Shown: piece by piece, positions 34,521 to 46,400 of the stretch | Layout: each line of letters opens with the position of its first letter | How positions within the stretch are numbered: position 1 is the stretch's first letter | DNA from: Serripes groenlandicus | Taxonomy: Eukaryota > Mollusca > Bivalvia > Cardiida > Cardiidae | Length of the DNA stretch: 64,000 nt | Assembly (NCBI GenBank): GCA_031761405.1 | Contig: JASEVX010000013.1 | Location: 47,686,143-47,750,142, forward strand | Direction of reading: 5' to 3' | Notes under the pieces: model-generated | The model's database searches: none | The model's input: the letters and a program-made list of their open reading frames with translations, nothing else | Told to the model about the DNA's origin: nothing | Translations under genes and position numbers: made by a program

Positions 34521-36050
34521 CTCAGATGAACCTTCTTTACCACACGAGCCTTGTTCCAGACTTGAGTATGTTTAGCTCATAATAATACACAAAGGTCAGG
34601 GTCAGGTCTACATTGTCAAGTAATACGACTTCCTTCTTTACCAAATGAGCGCTTGCTCAAAACTAAAAACAATTTAATATCTTTGTAAGAACTTGTAGAG
34701 TAATACATTATATTATATCAGTTTTGATTATCATATATACAGAACTACTAAACTGATATCACTTAATTGTGTTTATTCAATGACAACTAAAACTAGAATG
34801 ACAATACAATCGTAAAGTATTGCTGTTATACATAATAGAATATATAAATAAATGTATATAATCCATACAGTACTTATTACACATATACAATACATAGTAA
34901 AGAGTAGTCTCCCGTATATAATGTAATTGGTTAGTGTCCCTTCAACGTTCATTGTGTATGATGGGTATATGAAATTGGGGTAGGAGAGTTCCCTGTGCTT
35001 GGCATAGAAAAAAGAACTCACATAATTTGTTAAAGGTTCACCGTAATCATGAAGCCATTCCTGCTTCTATATGTTGGAGACCTTAACTGATCTAAAGGAA
35101 AACAGAACTAATAAATAAGAGTGAGTGTCAGGGAACATCACAGACACCAACATGGAGAAATTAACCCATTTCTATAAACAACAAATCTAAAATAGTAAGA
35201 GTTTTATTATTAAGTACATTTGAAAACATTGTGACAAAAAGAGAAACTGATCATCTTGAGCATTCCTTCTTTTGCCAAAATATTTTCAAAAAGTCGTCTG
35301 CTTCAGAGTCGCCTGAAAACATCTGTATGTAGGAAAAGCATTAATACAGGTGTGAAAGTGATGTAATGGGATATTTGATCACCAGACTCTACCAGACTCG
35401 ACCAGACTCTGTTTAGTGACACCGGATTAATACAGGTGTTAAATCTTGGTAAACTCGTGTATTTTAAGTCATTTAAAGTAACCTCCCTTTATATTTGTTT
35501 ACTTCTTTTTAAACCGACAGTTGATATAGGAAAAGCCAGACACGTGAAAGAATTGTAATGTCATGCCAGTCATTGTATACTGCCACATAGTTGTACAAGA
35601 ACACAGGTAAATTAATTTAGTTAATTTCATTACCCGTTTTGTGAACCATTTGACCTCTGAAACTGATTTTATGAAACTTGTGCCACCAGTTTAGAGTCAG
35701 ACCAGCCGTCTGACCAGTCTCTTAACAGTTGGCTCAACTCAACAATTTCATCTTGATATTCCTAGAATCGGCATTGGTCTCTTCGAAAAGCAAAGGAGGA
35801 TAATACCATTTTAAAATTTCAGCATTGAAAGGGTTTAGGTTTGTTTACATGTCGTTCAGTTAGATTTCCGCTCAATCGATTTTACCTCCTTTATAAACAG
35901 ATACGTCGTGAGTCACATGGAGTTAAAGTTAATGACTGTATATCATCTTTTTAAATCCTTATTTTACCTCCTTTATAAACAGACACGTCAAACTAATCAT
36001 GAGTCTCATAGAGCTACAAGTAAGGGTTGTATTTCATCTTTTTAAATCAG
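34520..36050. repeat. head block of unit gamma
   Basis: Collinear with 26,840-28,100, with the hairpin at 35,227-35,283. It contains a local duplication of ACCTCCTTTATAAACAGA (35,886 and 35,967). No gene is seen. Confidence 0.8.
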
Positions 36051-36345
36051 TATTTGACCTCCAAACTTAATGTTCTGGGACATAACATTCAAGTGACCGC
36101 GAACTAGTACATACATCATAAGGTCCACTACTCTGGAAATAGATAGACATGGTAAAAGATCGTGGATTGGTGTACATGTTGAGTACAAGTACATACACCA
36201 TAAGGTCCACTGCTCTGGAAAAAGGTAAACAAGGTAAGAGTTCGTGGTTTCGTGTTCATAGTGGGTTATACAAACAAGTGCATGCATCATAAGGTCCACT
36301 ACTCTGGAACATAGACAGACATGGCAAAAAATCGTAGAGCACAAT
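36050..36345. repeat. about 90-bp tandem repeat, three units
   Basis: Unit: TACATCATAAGGTCCACTAC, TCTGGAA, AGACATGG, ATCGTGG. Single copy in unit beta (about 28,045). Confidence 0.85.
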
Positions 36346-37260
36346 GATAGGAAGTGCAGTGTACACGAATCATAACTCTAATTTACATAATTACAGAGTT
36401 ATTGTCCTTTGATACCTTTTCTTGTTCGTAGAGTATTGACCGGAGCTAACTTTAAAACTGATTGTTGGAATTTAATAAAATTAACAATGATACAACACAT
36501 TGAGTAGAAGTGTGGTGTACAGGAACCATAACTCTACTTTACCTTCTTACAGAGTTATTGCCCTTTGTTACTTTTTCTTTTCCGGTGAATTACTTACTAA
36601 CTAATAGATGGAATCTAATAAAACTTCATACAATGGTAGAGCACAATGAAAGGAAGTGCAGTGTACAATAATCATAACTCTAATTTACATAATTACAGAG
36701 TTATTGCCCTGCGTTACTTTTCTCGTTCGTAGAGTTTTGCCCGGAGCATAACTTTAAAACTAATTGTTGGAATTTAATAAAACTTCGTACGGAAATACAA
36801 CACATTGAGAGAAAGTGCGGTGTACAGAAATCATAATTTTACTTTACCTAAATACAGAGTTATTGCCCTTTGTTACTGTTTCTTGTTCGGAGAATAACTT
36901 GATAACTACTAAATGGAATATAATAAAACTTCATACAATGGTATTGCACAATGAGAGAAAATGCAGTGTACAATAACCATAACTCTAAAATAGTTTATGA
37001 CAGAGTTATTGCCCTTTGTTACTTTTTGTTTAGCGTAGAATTACTTCAAAACTACTGGATGGTATGAATACAACTTCATACTATGATACAACACATTTAG
37101 AGGAAGAATAGTGTATAAGAACCATAGCTCTGTTTTAGCTTATTAGTGAGTTATTACCCTTCATTTAAATTTCTTGTTCGTAGAATAACTTTCATCGCCC
37201 TTTCTTACTTTTTTCTTGACGGGGACTATCTTTAAAACTACAAGATGGAATTTAAAGTGG
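36345..37260. repeat. 146-159 bp tandem array, about six units
   Basis: Units start GGAAGTGCAGTGTACA at about 36,351, 36,507, 36,653, 36,812, 36,957 and 37,103 and include CAGAGTTATTGCCCTTTGTT and GGAATTTAATAAAACTTC. The AGTTATTGCCC and AATAAAACTTC pieces resemble the H4 body. Confidence 0.9.
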
Positions 37261-37344
37261 GTTTCTAATAGTCCACTACCTTTCCTATCAGGGCGACGTT
37301 CGGGGGTATTAATCACATTCAGTGATAGTTCTAGTTATATTTGG

Positions 37345-38240
37345 TTTCAGTCCAAACTTTGGTGAGTCTGTATGAGTCGAGTCGGAAGATTTGAAGTATT
37401 ATTGCATTTCCGTACAGTCAAGACTAAGGTAAGTCTGTATCGGCCGTGTCTGAAGATTTGAAACCCTAATGCATCTGCGTACTGTCCAGACTTAGGTGAG
37501 TCTGTATGAGCCGCTTATTGCGATTTGAAGTATTATTGCATATGCGTACAGTCCAGACTTAGGTGAGTCTGTCTGAGTCGCTTATTGCGATTTGAAGTCT
37601 TATTGCATCTGCGTACAATCCAGACTTAGGTGAGTATGTCTGAGTCGCTTATTGCGATTTGAAGTATTATTGCATCTGCGTACAATCCAGACTTAGGTGA
37701 GTATGTCTGAGTCGCTTATTGCGATTTGAAGTCTTATTGCATCTGCGTACTGTCCAGACTTAGGTGAGTCTGTCTGAGCCGCTTATTGCGATTTGAAGTC
37801 TTATTGCATCTGCGTACAGTCCAGACTTGGGTGAGTCTGTATGAGCCGCGTTGGGCGATATGGGATACTAATGCATCTGTGTAAAGTCAAGACTAAGGTG
37901 AGTCTGTATGAGCCATGTACTACGATTTGAAGTCTTAATGCTTCTGTTAACAGTCAATACTTACGATAGTCTGTATGAGCCCCGTACTACACTGTGAAGT
38001 GTTATCCCATTTGCGTACAATCAAGGCTTAGATGAGTCTGTATGAGCCGCATCTGGCGATTTGCGGTATCAATGCATCTGTGTAAAGTCGAGACGTAGGC
38101 GAGTCTGTATCAGTTGCGTGTTGCGATTTGAGGTCTAAAAGCATCTGCGTACAGTCCAGACTTAGGTGAGTCTGTATGAGCCGCGTTTGTCGATTTGCGA
38201 CCTTAGTGCATATGCTTACAATCAAGACTTACGTGAGTCT
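37345..38240. repeat. 67-bp tandem array, about 13 units
   Basis: Same family as 31,830-32,350, more uniform in the middle (37,480-37,840). Confidence 0.95.
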
Positions 38241-38640
38241 GTGCACACTCATAGTCTTAGCATAGTTTCTGTTCGCGTATATGTCGTATAGACGTAAATA
38301 CATCTTCAGACACAACTCTAGACGTGTAGCCTCAATAGTAATACGCAATGCTTTTGTAACACTAAATGATGCCAAGCCAGAGGCAATGAAACCTTTCAAT
38401 CGTCAGACGCGACTAATATATATGTGAATTGTGTAAATGTGCATCTTCTGATTAAAACCTATAAGTGTAGCCGCAATAGTTGTACAAAAATGTAACGTTG
38501 AATGGTTCTAAACCGGACAGGCATTAAGACCCCGAATCGCCACACACGTTTCAAATATATTACTATTAGCCTAAATGTTGATGATTATGGACCCCCTAAC
38601 ATTCCCAAAGCTAGGAAATGTTCATTGCTCAAAGGAGCTC
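38240..38640. repeat. unit delta block matching 32,360-32,540
   Basis: Matches the gamma block (GACGTAAATACATCTTC, ACACTAAATGATGCCAAG). No gene is seen. Confidence 0.7.
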
Positions 38641-38644
38641 CTTC

Positions 38645-39020
38645 TTAGACTACCGCGAGCATAGGTCGAACCTGGGACTTCCGGGTTTAATTGAGGCATG
38701 GTAACCACTCGCCTCGGTCATGATTGTCGATACGTGTTTATTAGTTTATTGGTTGTGTGTTGGAATCATGTTTAACGTCGCTTTCAACAGTTATTCAGTT
38801 ATACCAAGACTTTTCTTGTGTAATTTGCCAGTATCACTCGTCGGTTTATTCTGCCGCCAACAAGCTTATCAAGATGCTAGCCACATAATTTGGAGCGCCT
38901 AGGAGGGAAAGCCACTTCAACCATTTTTAAATGTTTTTGGTACGACACGGCCAATAACGAGCTGGCGACCACTCGCACCCGAGGCAGAGCCTCTATCACT
39001 GTACCACTGAGGTTGTCAAG
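38645..39020 (-). repeat. two tRNA-headed SINE remnants
   Basis: On the minus strand a head-like sequence lies at 38,645-38,720 (GCGAGTGGTTACCATGC, CCCAGGTTCGACC), and a second body plus head runs from about 38,765 to 39,020 (GTTTAACGTCGCTTTCAACA on plus; head CAGTGGTACAGTGATAGAGG). Confidence 0.65.
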
Positions 39021-39690
39021 TTTATAATATATATGAGCCGAGTCTTGCGATTTGCGACTTATTGGCTAACCGTTATTGGATTCTATGTAATTAAATTGGC
39101 TTACAACTAATAGGGATACATTTCTAGCATTTATCTTAAAGATACATCTAGGTCTAAATTAAACGTAGACGGACAGTGAATGTTATCGTGAGACTGTGCA
39201 GATGTACATGCTTGTCTTAATCTTCACTGTATGCAGAGGCATTACGAGCCAATCACAAAACGAGAATGGTATTTAATCCGCGTCAGGCAAATGAGGCGAT
39301 CTGTTGTACCCTTTTATTGGTACCGATCAAACGGTTGATAGAGTGAATCAAATCTTGCTTTTCCATAAATGTTTTTATTATTGTATTTAAGCGGACAGGA
39401 AATATAACGATTCTGTTCTATATTGAAAACCTCGTATAGACTCGGTTATTTCAGTCCGAAGTTGTAAGAGAACTGTTATTAAACACTAACATTGCCCGTT
39501 ACAAATATTCTATTTGAAGCACAGTATCGAAAGTGTCTTCACTGTTCGTTGAGGCAGCATAATCCATTTTCACCTTACCCTTGTCATACTCAATTAAAAA
39601 CAAAATAACAAGTAAAATATCTGATATCATATATTCTGAATTTACTTTGAAAGATTCTATTGTCCTAAATATTGCAAAAAGTACAGACGT
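39020..39690. other. non-coding interval
   Basis: Contains one stray 67-bp-family fragment at about 39,026-39,060 (TATGAGCCGAGTCTTGCGAT). Nothing else is recognised. Confidence 0.45.
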
Positions 39691-39692
39691 AG

Positions 39693-39762
39693 AAAACGCT
39701 GGTTCAGTGGAAGAGCGTCAATCCGTCGTATCAAAAGTCCCGAGTTCAAATCATGCGGAGAA
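39693..39762 (+). other. tRNA-like (SINE head) remnant
   Basis: A-box-like TGGTTCAGTGGAAGAGCGTC and B-box-like GAGTTCAAATCATG, 22 bases apart, without matching stems. Confidence 0.5.
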
Positions 39763-39879
39763 CGTAATTTGCATTTAAGCTAACTCAACACAATCGGCGG
39801 GAGTACTGGTTATGTATCCAGAAAGCAGACATCGAATGTGCATAATAATCTTTGTACTGTTTACAGTTTTCGTGACCGA

Positions 39880-40764
39880 AATTCCAAATTTATTGGTCTC
39901 ATGATTATAATTAAATAAAACACGAGCTAAATATTTGTCAATCAAAGGGATCAACGTCCGAGCCGGGTTAAGAACTAACGACCCCTGGGATTGATATACC
40001 TCGTTGTTATTGACTGAACTATCTTTGACATGACATGGTTTCTTACAGATTGATGACATTGTTCGACTTTTATGTCGTTTTCAACGGTAGTGTAGTTATA
40101 TCATGCATGACGTGTGTTTTCTGTACTTTAGAGAACAGAACAGAGGCTTATTTACAACACAAGCACATAAGCTCCTTGTGCATAGCACACATAATTAATA
40201 TACATGGTAATGAAAATAGTAATCATTTAATTTATAGTTTCCAAACAAAGTAAATACATTTATTAATTGAAGATTATGTTATTTAGTTGGTTTACCTTAA
40301 ATAATGAATCTTGTTTAACCAAGTTAGATACTGATATGTATCCAAGTTGGGAAAACCAGACAAATTATGATTAACATACATGAATGACAGCATATAACTA
40401 CCATTTTGAGAAATAAAAGAACCTTTTTTGAAAATTACTATTTTAGATGGTGAGAGAGTATAATTCAAAAATTAAAATAAAATAATTTATATATGATACA
40501 AATCTTATCATATTAGTACATCAGTTATTGGTCTTCGACATATATTGGTTTCTCAGCTTAAAAGCATATATACAATATAGTACCAGTACTCCACACACTA
40601 TTCGTCGCAGGCAACTGCTTTCCTTCACACGTATACTAATTAGGTAATTGATGGAAGACGCTATTCGTAATGACTATTGTCAATCATCGGACAGAATGAA
40701 TGGCCGAGTGGGAGACCCAATGGTCCGAACAGGAAACATGCAGATCTGTGTAATATATTGTTAA
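39880..40764. repeat. duplicated block B, copy delta, left half
   Basis: Matches 24,760-25,085. It contains an old SINE whose body is split (40,070-40,130 and 40,580-40,740) by about 450 bp of AT-rich sequence. It ends at the TTAA (40,761-40,764) where the transposon begins. Confidence 0.8.
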
Positions 40765-40773
40765 AGTTGTAGT

Positions 40774-40797
40774 TGGGTCAATATCAAAAAATGCAGA
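40774..40797 (+). repeat. left terminal inverted repeat core
   Basis: TGGGTCAATAT-C-AAAAAATGCAGA. The outer 9 bases before it (40,765-40,773) match the other end only weakly. Confidence 0.9.
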
Positions 40798-41162
40798 TTT
40801 TCCATATTTTCATGTCACTGTTGTATTTCGCTGTAAATGTTATTCTTTTAAAACATGATCCATGTGCCACGATACAAAGAATAACGCGTTTTTTCATTGA
40901 CAGGCAAAAAGATACCGGTAAGTATCGGACATTTCTTGAAATCAGGTGAATGATACAGCACGACTGACTAATTAATGCTGTCAAAGGAAATCGAGTCTTT
41001 ATTTGTTTGCGAATATTTTCATGAAATCGTTGGTTAACAGCTTAAAAGAGGTAAGTTTGACAACACTTGTATCTGTGTTTGTTACTTGGTATAAGTATCA
41101 ATCAATAAAATTAATTTATAGTATGTCAAATCTTTAAAAATATAAGTGTACAATAGTGGTTT

Positions 41163-41778
41163 GTCAGTGGTGTAACCGTTTATTATGTGCGTAATGTATA
41201 AGTTACTTCCCTTATTGAAAGATGTTATTACTTACCGATCCCCTCTTACACAACTTCCTGTCAGCATGTTGATTATTTATGCAGACGATTTTTGAATTTC
41301 AAGCCTTTTAAAGTCATCGAGGTAATTATAGTTGCCGTAGTATTTTTTTAACAGGTCAATAGTGTAACCACATAAATTAATTCCATTATTTAAGATTCAG
41401 AAGTTGCTTGTTTTTTGTAATATTGCAAATGATGCAAAGATCACTTCAAAGGTTGAGCGTTGCCCGGGAGAAGTCATTATTCATGTAAACTGTAGTTTTA
41501 AGTTGAATATGTCATTGGTGTTACCGTCAATGGTGTTACCTACAAAAAAGTACCACCATTGACAGATTCGGTAACACCAATGACACTAAGGTATAGTATT
41601 AACATAATGTGGATTTAATTTTTAAACAATTCAAAAAGGTAAAGACCGTGATATCATATTTTGTTGGTATGTATTGGATTATTATTGTTTTTCATAGATA
41701 TTCTGATAAACAATGTGTAAGTTAACCCAAATGTAATTTTCGGTAACTCCAATGACAGTGCAGGTTACACCAATGACA
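41163..41778. promoter_or_regulatory. left sub-terminal motif array, 8 copies
   Basis: Motif near GTCATTGGTGTTACC. Direct copies at 41,163, 41,355, 41,511 and 41,526; inverted copies at 41,551, 41,570, 41,742 and 41,763. The group at 41,511-41,585 forms an inverted pair of pairs. Such iterated sites usually bind the transposase (family knowledge); the role here is inference. Confidence 0.85.
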
Positions 41779-41852
41779 AATCATTGTTTTATTTTCTCTA
41801 TATATGAGCCATTTCGATAACAAAAAATACAAGGTGGCATGATCGTAAAGTA

Positions 41853-42080
41853 TCAATCCGAACCAGCCTTTCTAGTGCGCGCAGATTCATCCAGGCCGAC
41901 ATTTCCGCCTCTGGGGTATAGATATAAAGTATGATTCCTGATACAAAAATCTCCAGGAGGCGGAAAGTCTAGGCCGGGATTATCCTGCGCTGATGTATCA
42001 GGATTAAACCCTACACAGATGCCACATTGTTGGTATTTCTGTGGTGCTGTTCTTATATAATATGTGTACACTTTATCCAC
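41853..42080 (-). other. unassigned 75-codon ORF inside the transposon
   Basis: Contains QQCGICVGFNPDTSAQDNP and LDFPPPGDFC, in a patch more GC-rich than its surroundings. No family is recognised. It may be an inserted repeat or a fragment of a second transposon gene on the opposite strand. Confidence 0.2.
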
Positions 42081-42611
42081 AAACTAAAGTACGAGTGCGT
42101 AACAATATCACCACGATAACTCAAACGTCGTGGCTGTACGAGTGTTTTGCCACGATAGCCCGAAACATGCAAAATAATTGTCAAGATACACAACGATCTG
42201 GTCTGCGACTTGCCACGATTTACAGACATCGGTCATGTCATCCTAGCACAAACTCATGGCAGTGTGACAGGGGCTTAATGCCTGAATGAGCTCGTCAACG
42301 ATGTTGAGACCATTGCAAATGCTAATAAACGGCTAAAAAACTACAATTTAGAGTTAAAGTGGACAGTGTATATACATCAACGTTCGTAATTCTAAAGATA
42401 CGCATTTTCCGCATTTATTAAAGAACATATTTTAAAAGGGTGTAGGAAGAGTTCAGCCAGCTATTAACGTGCAATCTGAACGTTTAGTAAATAAAAACAC
42501 GGTCCAGCCTTCTACTGATACATAGGGATTTATGCTTTCAATTTGAAAGGGACCAACACATTCTTATTTGTTAAACAGTTAAATAGTTTCTCATTGATTG
42601 CAGGGTTTACC

Positions 42612-44514
42612 ATGGCTTTAACTAATGCTGAAAAGTAAAGAAGATACCGAGAAAATAGAGACTCTGATCCAAACAGGAGAGCAGAATACCTCCGAAAGAA
42701 AGTAGAAAAGTACAGAATAGACCTTGATGTAGGCAACCGCATTCCAACTGGCCAGATGTCACAAAGGGGAAAGCGACAGCAAAGGAAAATATGGAAAGAA
42801 CAACAGAAAGGGTATAGAAAAAGAAAAGGAGCACAGCCTGAACCACTCACACCTCTAACGTCCCCAAATCCTGCACCGTCTCATCAGCAGCTCTCAAGCG
42901 CTAGAGTCAGGATTCGATCGAAAGCCAAGTGTTACAGGGATAATGCAAAACTTAGGGAAGAACTGCATAAAGTAAATAGGACGAAACATATGTATATAAA
43001 GAGGTGGTTAAGAGAGAGAGAAATAAATAAATGCGACCATCCAGAAACACCTAAATCAAAGTCTAAGCGTTTGCTGCGAGGACTAAGAGTCAATCTGATA
43101 CCAAAAGAGAAGAGAATTAGACAGAATCAAGTCAGAAAGACTCTGACCTTCCACTTTGCCCTAAAGGAAGCAATAAAAGAGAAATATATGAGTGGAAGTC
43201 ACCGAGTAAAGAAAACCTTGGCTGAGATGGTTTTCAATGGGTGTGTTGCGAAAATATGGATTTCTCACAAAAATTCGCAGATATATAGGGATTCAGAATA
43301 AAGCAAATAGGAGTTGAGTATATAGCTTAAGTAAGAGGATTGAAAACAGTCTAATTGACTTCTTCGAGAGAGATGATATCAGCCAAAATACATCTGGAAT
43401 AAAACAGACAGTCACAAGGAAAAAGATAAAGAAACAAAAACGAATTTTGAATTCCAGTCTCAAGAAACTACATTTTTGGAAGAAACTAAGACAAACATCA
43501 GAGATTGAAGCGAAGGGTGCGTAAGGTGCAGAGTTTCAAGTAAAAGGTGACATGATGTATGAAGATGAAGGTGGGGAGTTTGAAGTGAAGGGTGACATAG
43601 TGTGTGAAGATGAAGGTAAGGAGTTTGAAGTGAAGGGTGATACAATGTGTGAAGATGGCGATAATGAGTTTGAAGTAAAGGGTGACATAATGTGTGCAGA
43701 TGAAGGTAAAGAGTTTGAAGTGAAGGGTGACACGGTATGCGAAGATGAAGGTAAGGAGTTTGAAGTGAAGGGAGACACAATGTGTGAAGATGGCGGTAAG
43801 GAGTTTGAAGTGAAAGTAAACACAGTGTGCGAAGATGGGGGTAAGGAGTTTGAACTGAAGGGTGACACAATGCGTGAAGATGGAGGTAAGGAGTTTGAAG
43901 TGAAAGTAAACACAGTGTGCGAAGATGGGGGTAAGGAGTTTGAACTGAAGGGTGATACAGTGTGCGAAGATGAAGGTAAGGAGTTTGAAGTGAGAGTAGA
44001 CACAGTGTGCGAAGATGGAGGTGGGAAGTATGTACACAAGGGCGATGTGGGATGCGAAGATAGAGGCGGGGTGTCTGAAAATAGCGTTGAAAGGGGATTT
44101 GAAGATAGAGATGGGAAGTCTGAAAACAATGGCGAAAAGGGATGCAAATATATATGTGGGGATTCTGAAGGCAAGAGCGAAGATGGAAATAGGGAGTTTG
44201 AAAGCAAAATTAAAATGGTTTATAAAGAAACACAACACTTGTTACATAAATATGTCGTTGTTTTGTATGATGGTCTTCCATACCCTGGGTATGTCACTGA
44301 CATAGATGAAGAAGATGTTTATGTCAGTTGCATGCACAGGGTTGGAAAGGATTAAATATCTTGCCATTTTTACTGGCCAAGAGCTGTACATGATGAGTGC
44401 TGGTACAGTCTGGATCAGGTTATGACCGTCATCGATGAGCCTGTATAGGTGGAATCAAAATACAAACCAGATGTGGAGTTCTGGAATATTATTTTCCAGC
44501 AATTAAAATCCGAT
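42612..44514 (+). pseudogene. broken transposon gene, uncharacterised protein family
   Basis: Starts at ACCATGG just after a splice-acceptor-like TTGCAG. The frame reads MALTNAEK, a stop (42,636), then RRYRENRDSDPNRRAEYL, a basic stretch (QRGKRQQRKIWKEQQ), and a long basic region to about 43,245. A frameshift leads to KYGFLTKIRRYIGIQ, one stop, then FFERDDISQ and TVTRKKIKKQKRIL to a stop at 43,524. An in-frame 15-residue repeat follows (43,541-44,050). The C-terminal part reads YVVVLYDGLPYPGYVTDIDE, VSCMHRVGKD, a stop, FYWPRAVHDECWYSLD, a stop, and VEFWNIIF. From memory, multicopy hypothetical proteins of molluscs, cnidarians and fishes share this order. Lys/Arg-rich N-terminus and location suggest DNA binding; catalysis is unknown. 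Confidence 0.75.
43541..44050 (+). repeat. 45-bp in-frame minisatellite
   Basis: About 11 units encoding EFEVKGDTVCEDEGK-type 15-residue repeats. It lies between the middle and C-terminal parts of the gene, and all three frames of the opposite strand are open because of it. Confidence 0.95.
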
Positions 44515-45028
44515 TAACACATCTCTCGATGTGGATTATCTTGGACTGTGGAAAACGGTGCAGGACGTGATCAGCTTGCTCGTTATGAGCAATATTAACT
44601 CTTCCTAAACTGTTTTTCAAAAGCGCGGAAAATGTTGGTACTATTCAACAAATGATAGTAAGATTACAGCATACAAATACATGGAAGTTCAGTTTAATTG
44701 TTGTTTGTTTAATTAGTTTAAGATACATTGGTCTGCTACGATTTCAGTATTAGATAGGTCCAAGCAGTACCTTGTGTATACCTAAGATTACTTTTGTTTT
44801 TCAATTGTCGGAGTGGAAAACAATGCAAATACTGATAAGATCGCTCTTACGATCTCATCTAAATTTACATTCTTTTCAAAATCAACCATTTTGGTTCACG
44901 CTTGTAAGGGTTAAGATATACTAGGTGTGTATATTATACATATTCTATGTATGAATGTCTTACATGTCAGCTCTTCATACATATTATATGCATAATGTAC
45001 ACTAACTTTGAAATGAAACAGAAATAAT

Positions 45029-45603
45029 GTCAGTGGTGTTACCGGGTAAGTCAGTGGTGTAACTGGTACACAACAAATGTTTCTTTTCACAAATAAATAT
45101 CGAGAACATATTTCAAATTCCGACTTTCTTAGGAAAGATAAATATTATAATCCATTGTTACAGATACATTACGATATTAATTGTAATAGAGAGATATCTT
45201 TATTTGATTTTGTCATTGGTGTTACAATTCTTGTCCCTGGTGTTACACTTTTGTCATTGGTGTTACAGAATAAAAAATAAATATTTAATGGTTATTAGAA
45301 CCGTTGTGCTCAGTCAGTCATTAAAATGAGAAACTCATAATTTGTTGAGTTTAATCATTAATAATTGAATTCTAGTAATATAAGAAATAATTACATATTT
45401 AGAAACGTAATATAGCCAATTGAATCTTTTTCTCATTTGTATATTTGTAAACTTAAATTTAATATGACGCAAGATTCCAATTTTATTTTATTTGGTCATA
45501 GAACAATAACATACCATACAGAACAAATTCCATTGCTGTTGCAGATAATATTTCCTTTCATTGTAGGAATTATTAAAATAATAGTTTTAGTAACACCAAG
45601 GAC
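45029..45603. promoter_or_regulatory. right sub-terminal motif array, 6 copies
   Basis: Same motif as the left array: direct at 45,029, 45,050, 45,212, 45,233 and 45,253; inverted at 45,590. None was noticed in the gene region between the arrays. Confidence 0.85.
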
Positions 45604-45767
45604 AAATATGTTAAGCAACCTTTTTTAGATAAATATATTTTTTTGTTAAAGATACCTTATGTTTGCATATTGTGTTAACATGAAGTTGAATGTTAAATGT
45701 TCTCGTTAACTGCAATTAAAAGGTTGAGTTAAACATTCATTTCTTCTATTTTCATCAGCTCTAAAAG

Positions 45768-45791
45768 TCTGCATTTTTTTATATTGACCCA
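45768..45791 (-). repeat. right terminal inverted repeat core
   Basis: Inverse of the left core with one mismatch, 8 bases inside the right TTAA. Confidence 0.9.
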
Positions 45792-45799
45792 GTTATGTC

Positions 45800-46400
45800 T
45801 TAAAGCGTTGCTCGGCTTTACGTATGATACTCGTAATGTGCTCGGTGATTTCCGAACGATATCGGTATTTATTAACAGTACACATGCATAAATCTACCAG
45901 GAGTAAATCGAGTTCGTTGTTAGAAACCTACCACCCTTGCTATCTCATCTTGTATATATTTTAGTATTTTTAAAGGTGACTTTACACCATCATATCCTGT
46001 TTTGCGCGACTCTATATAAAGGTTTATGCGAATGAAACAACATTTGGAATCAAAGACTATCAAGATAAGCATGCATATTAAATTTTGTTTAGTGTAATCT
46101 AGGTCTACATGTTTCGCAATTCATTATTTGAACTGTAAATAAACTGGTTTATAAATGTTACAAAACTTGTTACGTAAAGAATTATGCTTTTAGTCTTTTT
46201 CCCACATGCAGACGATTTTTCGAAATTTTGTAACAAAAGGATAAATTGCCTACATTTAGCATATCTTCAGTAAATATATAACGATATATAAATACTTGCC
46301 TAGACGCTTTCAGTGTCGTTTTATTCAGGTTAGTTATATGTAGAAAATGGTTAACGTTAAGGAATACAAAATAAACTTTACCAGGTCAAATTATCCCAAA
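45800..46400. repeat. duplicated block B, copy delta, right half
   Basis: Matches 25,090-25,690 (ACGATATCGGTATTTATTAA, GTGACTTTACACCAT, AATGGTTAAC). Confidence 0.85.

Larger units (their letters stand above)
40765..45799 (+). mobile_element. 5.0-kb TTAA-flanked DNA transposon (Kolobok- or piggyBac-like target)
   Basis: The ends share a 24-base inverted core with one mismatch (40,774-40,797 and 45,768-45,791: TGGGTCAATAT, one variable base, AAAAAATGCAGA). TTAA borders both sides (40,761-40,764 and 45,800-45,803). The flanks join in block B of beta and gamma, where gamma keeps TTAA. Inside each end lie arrays of a GTCATTGGTGTTACC-like motif, and between them a broken gene (42,612-44,514). A TTAA target is typical of Kolobok and piggyBac, but no transposase of either is recognised, so the superfamily is open. 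Confidence 0.85.

Noticed and set aside
41040..42600. Upstream exons for the transposon gene
   Set aside because: A TTGCAG acceptor precedes the ATG, but no donor or coding exon could be identified.
43498..44238. 246-codon minus-strand ORF with THCVTLHFKLLT repeats
   Set aside because: Opposite-strand shadow of the 45-bp in-frame minisatellite.
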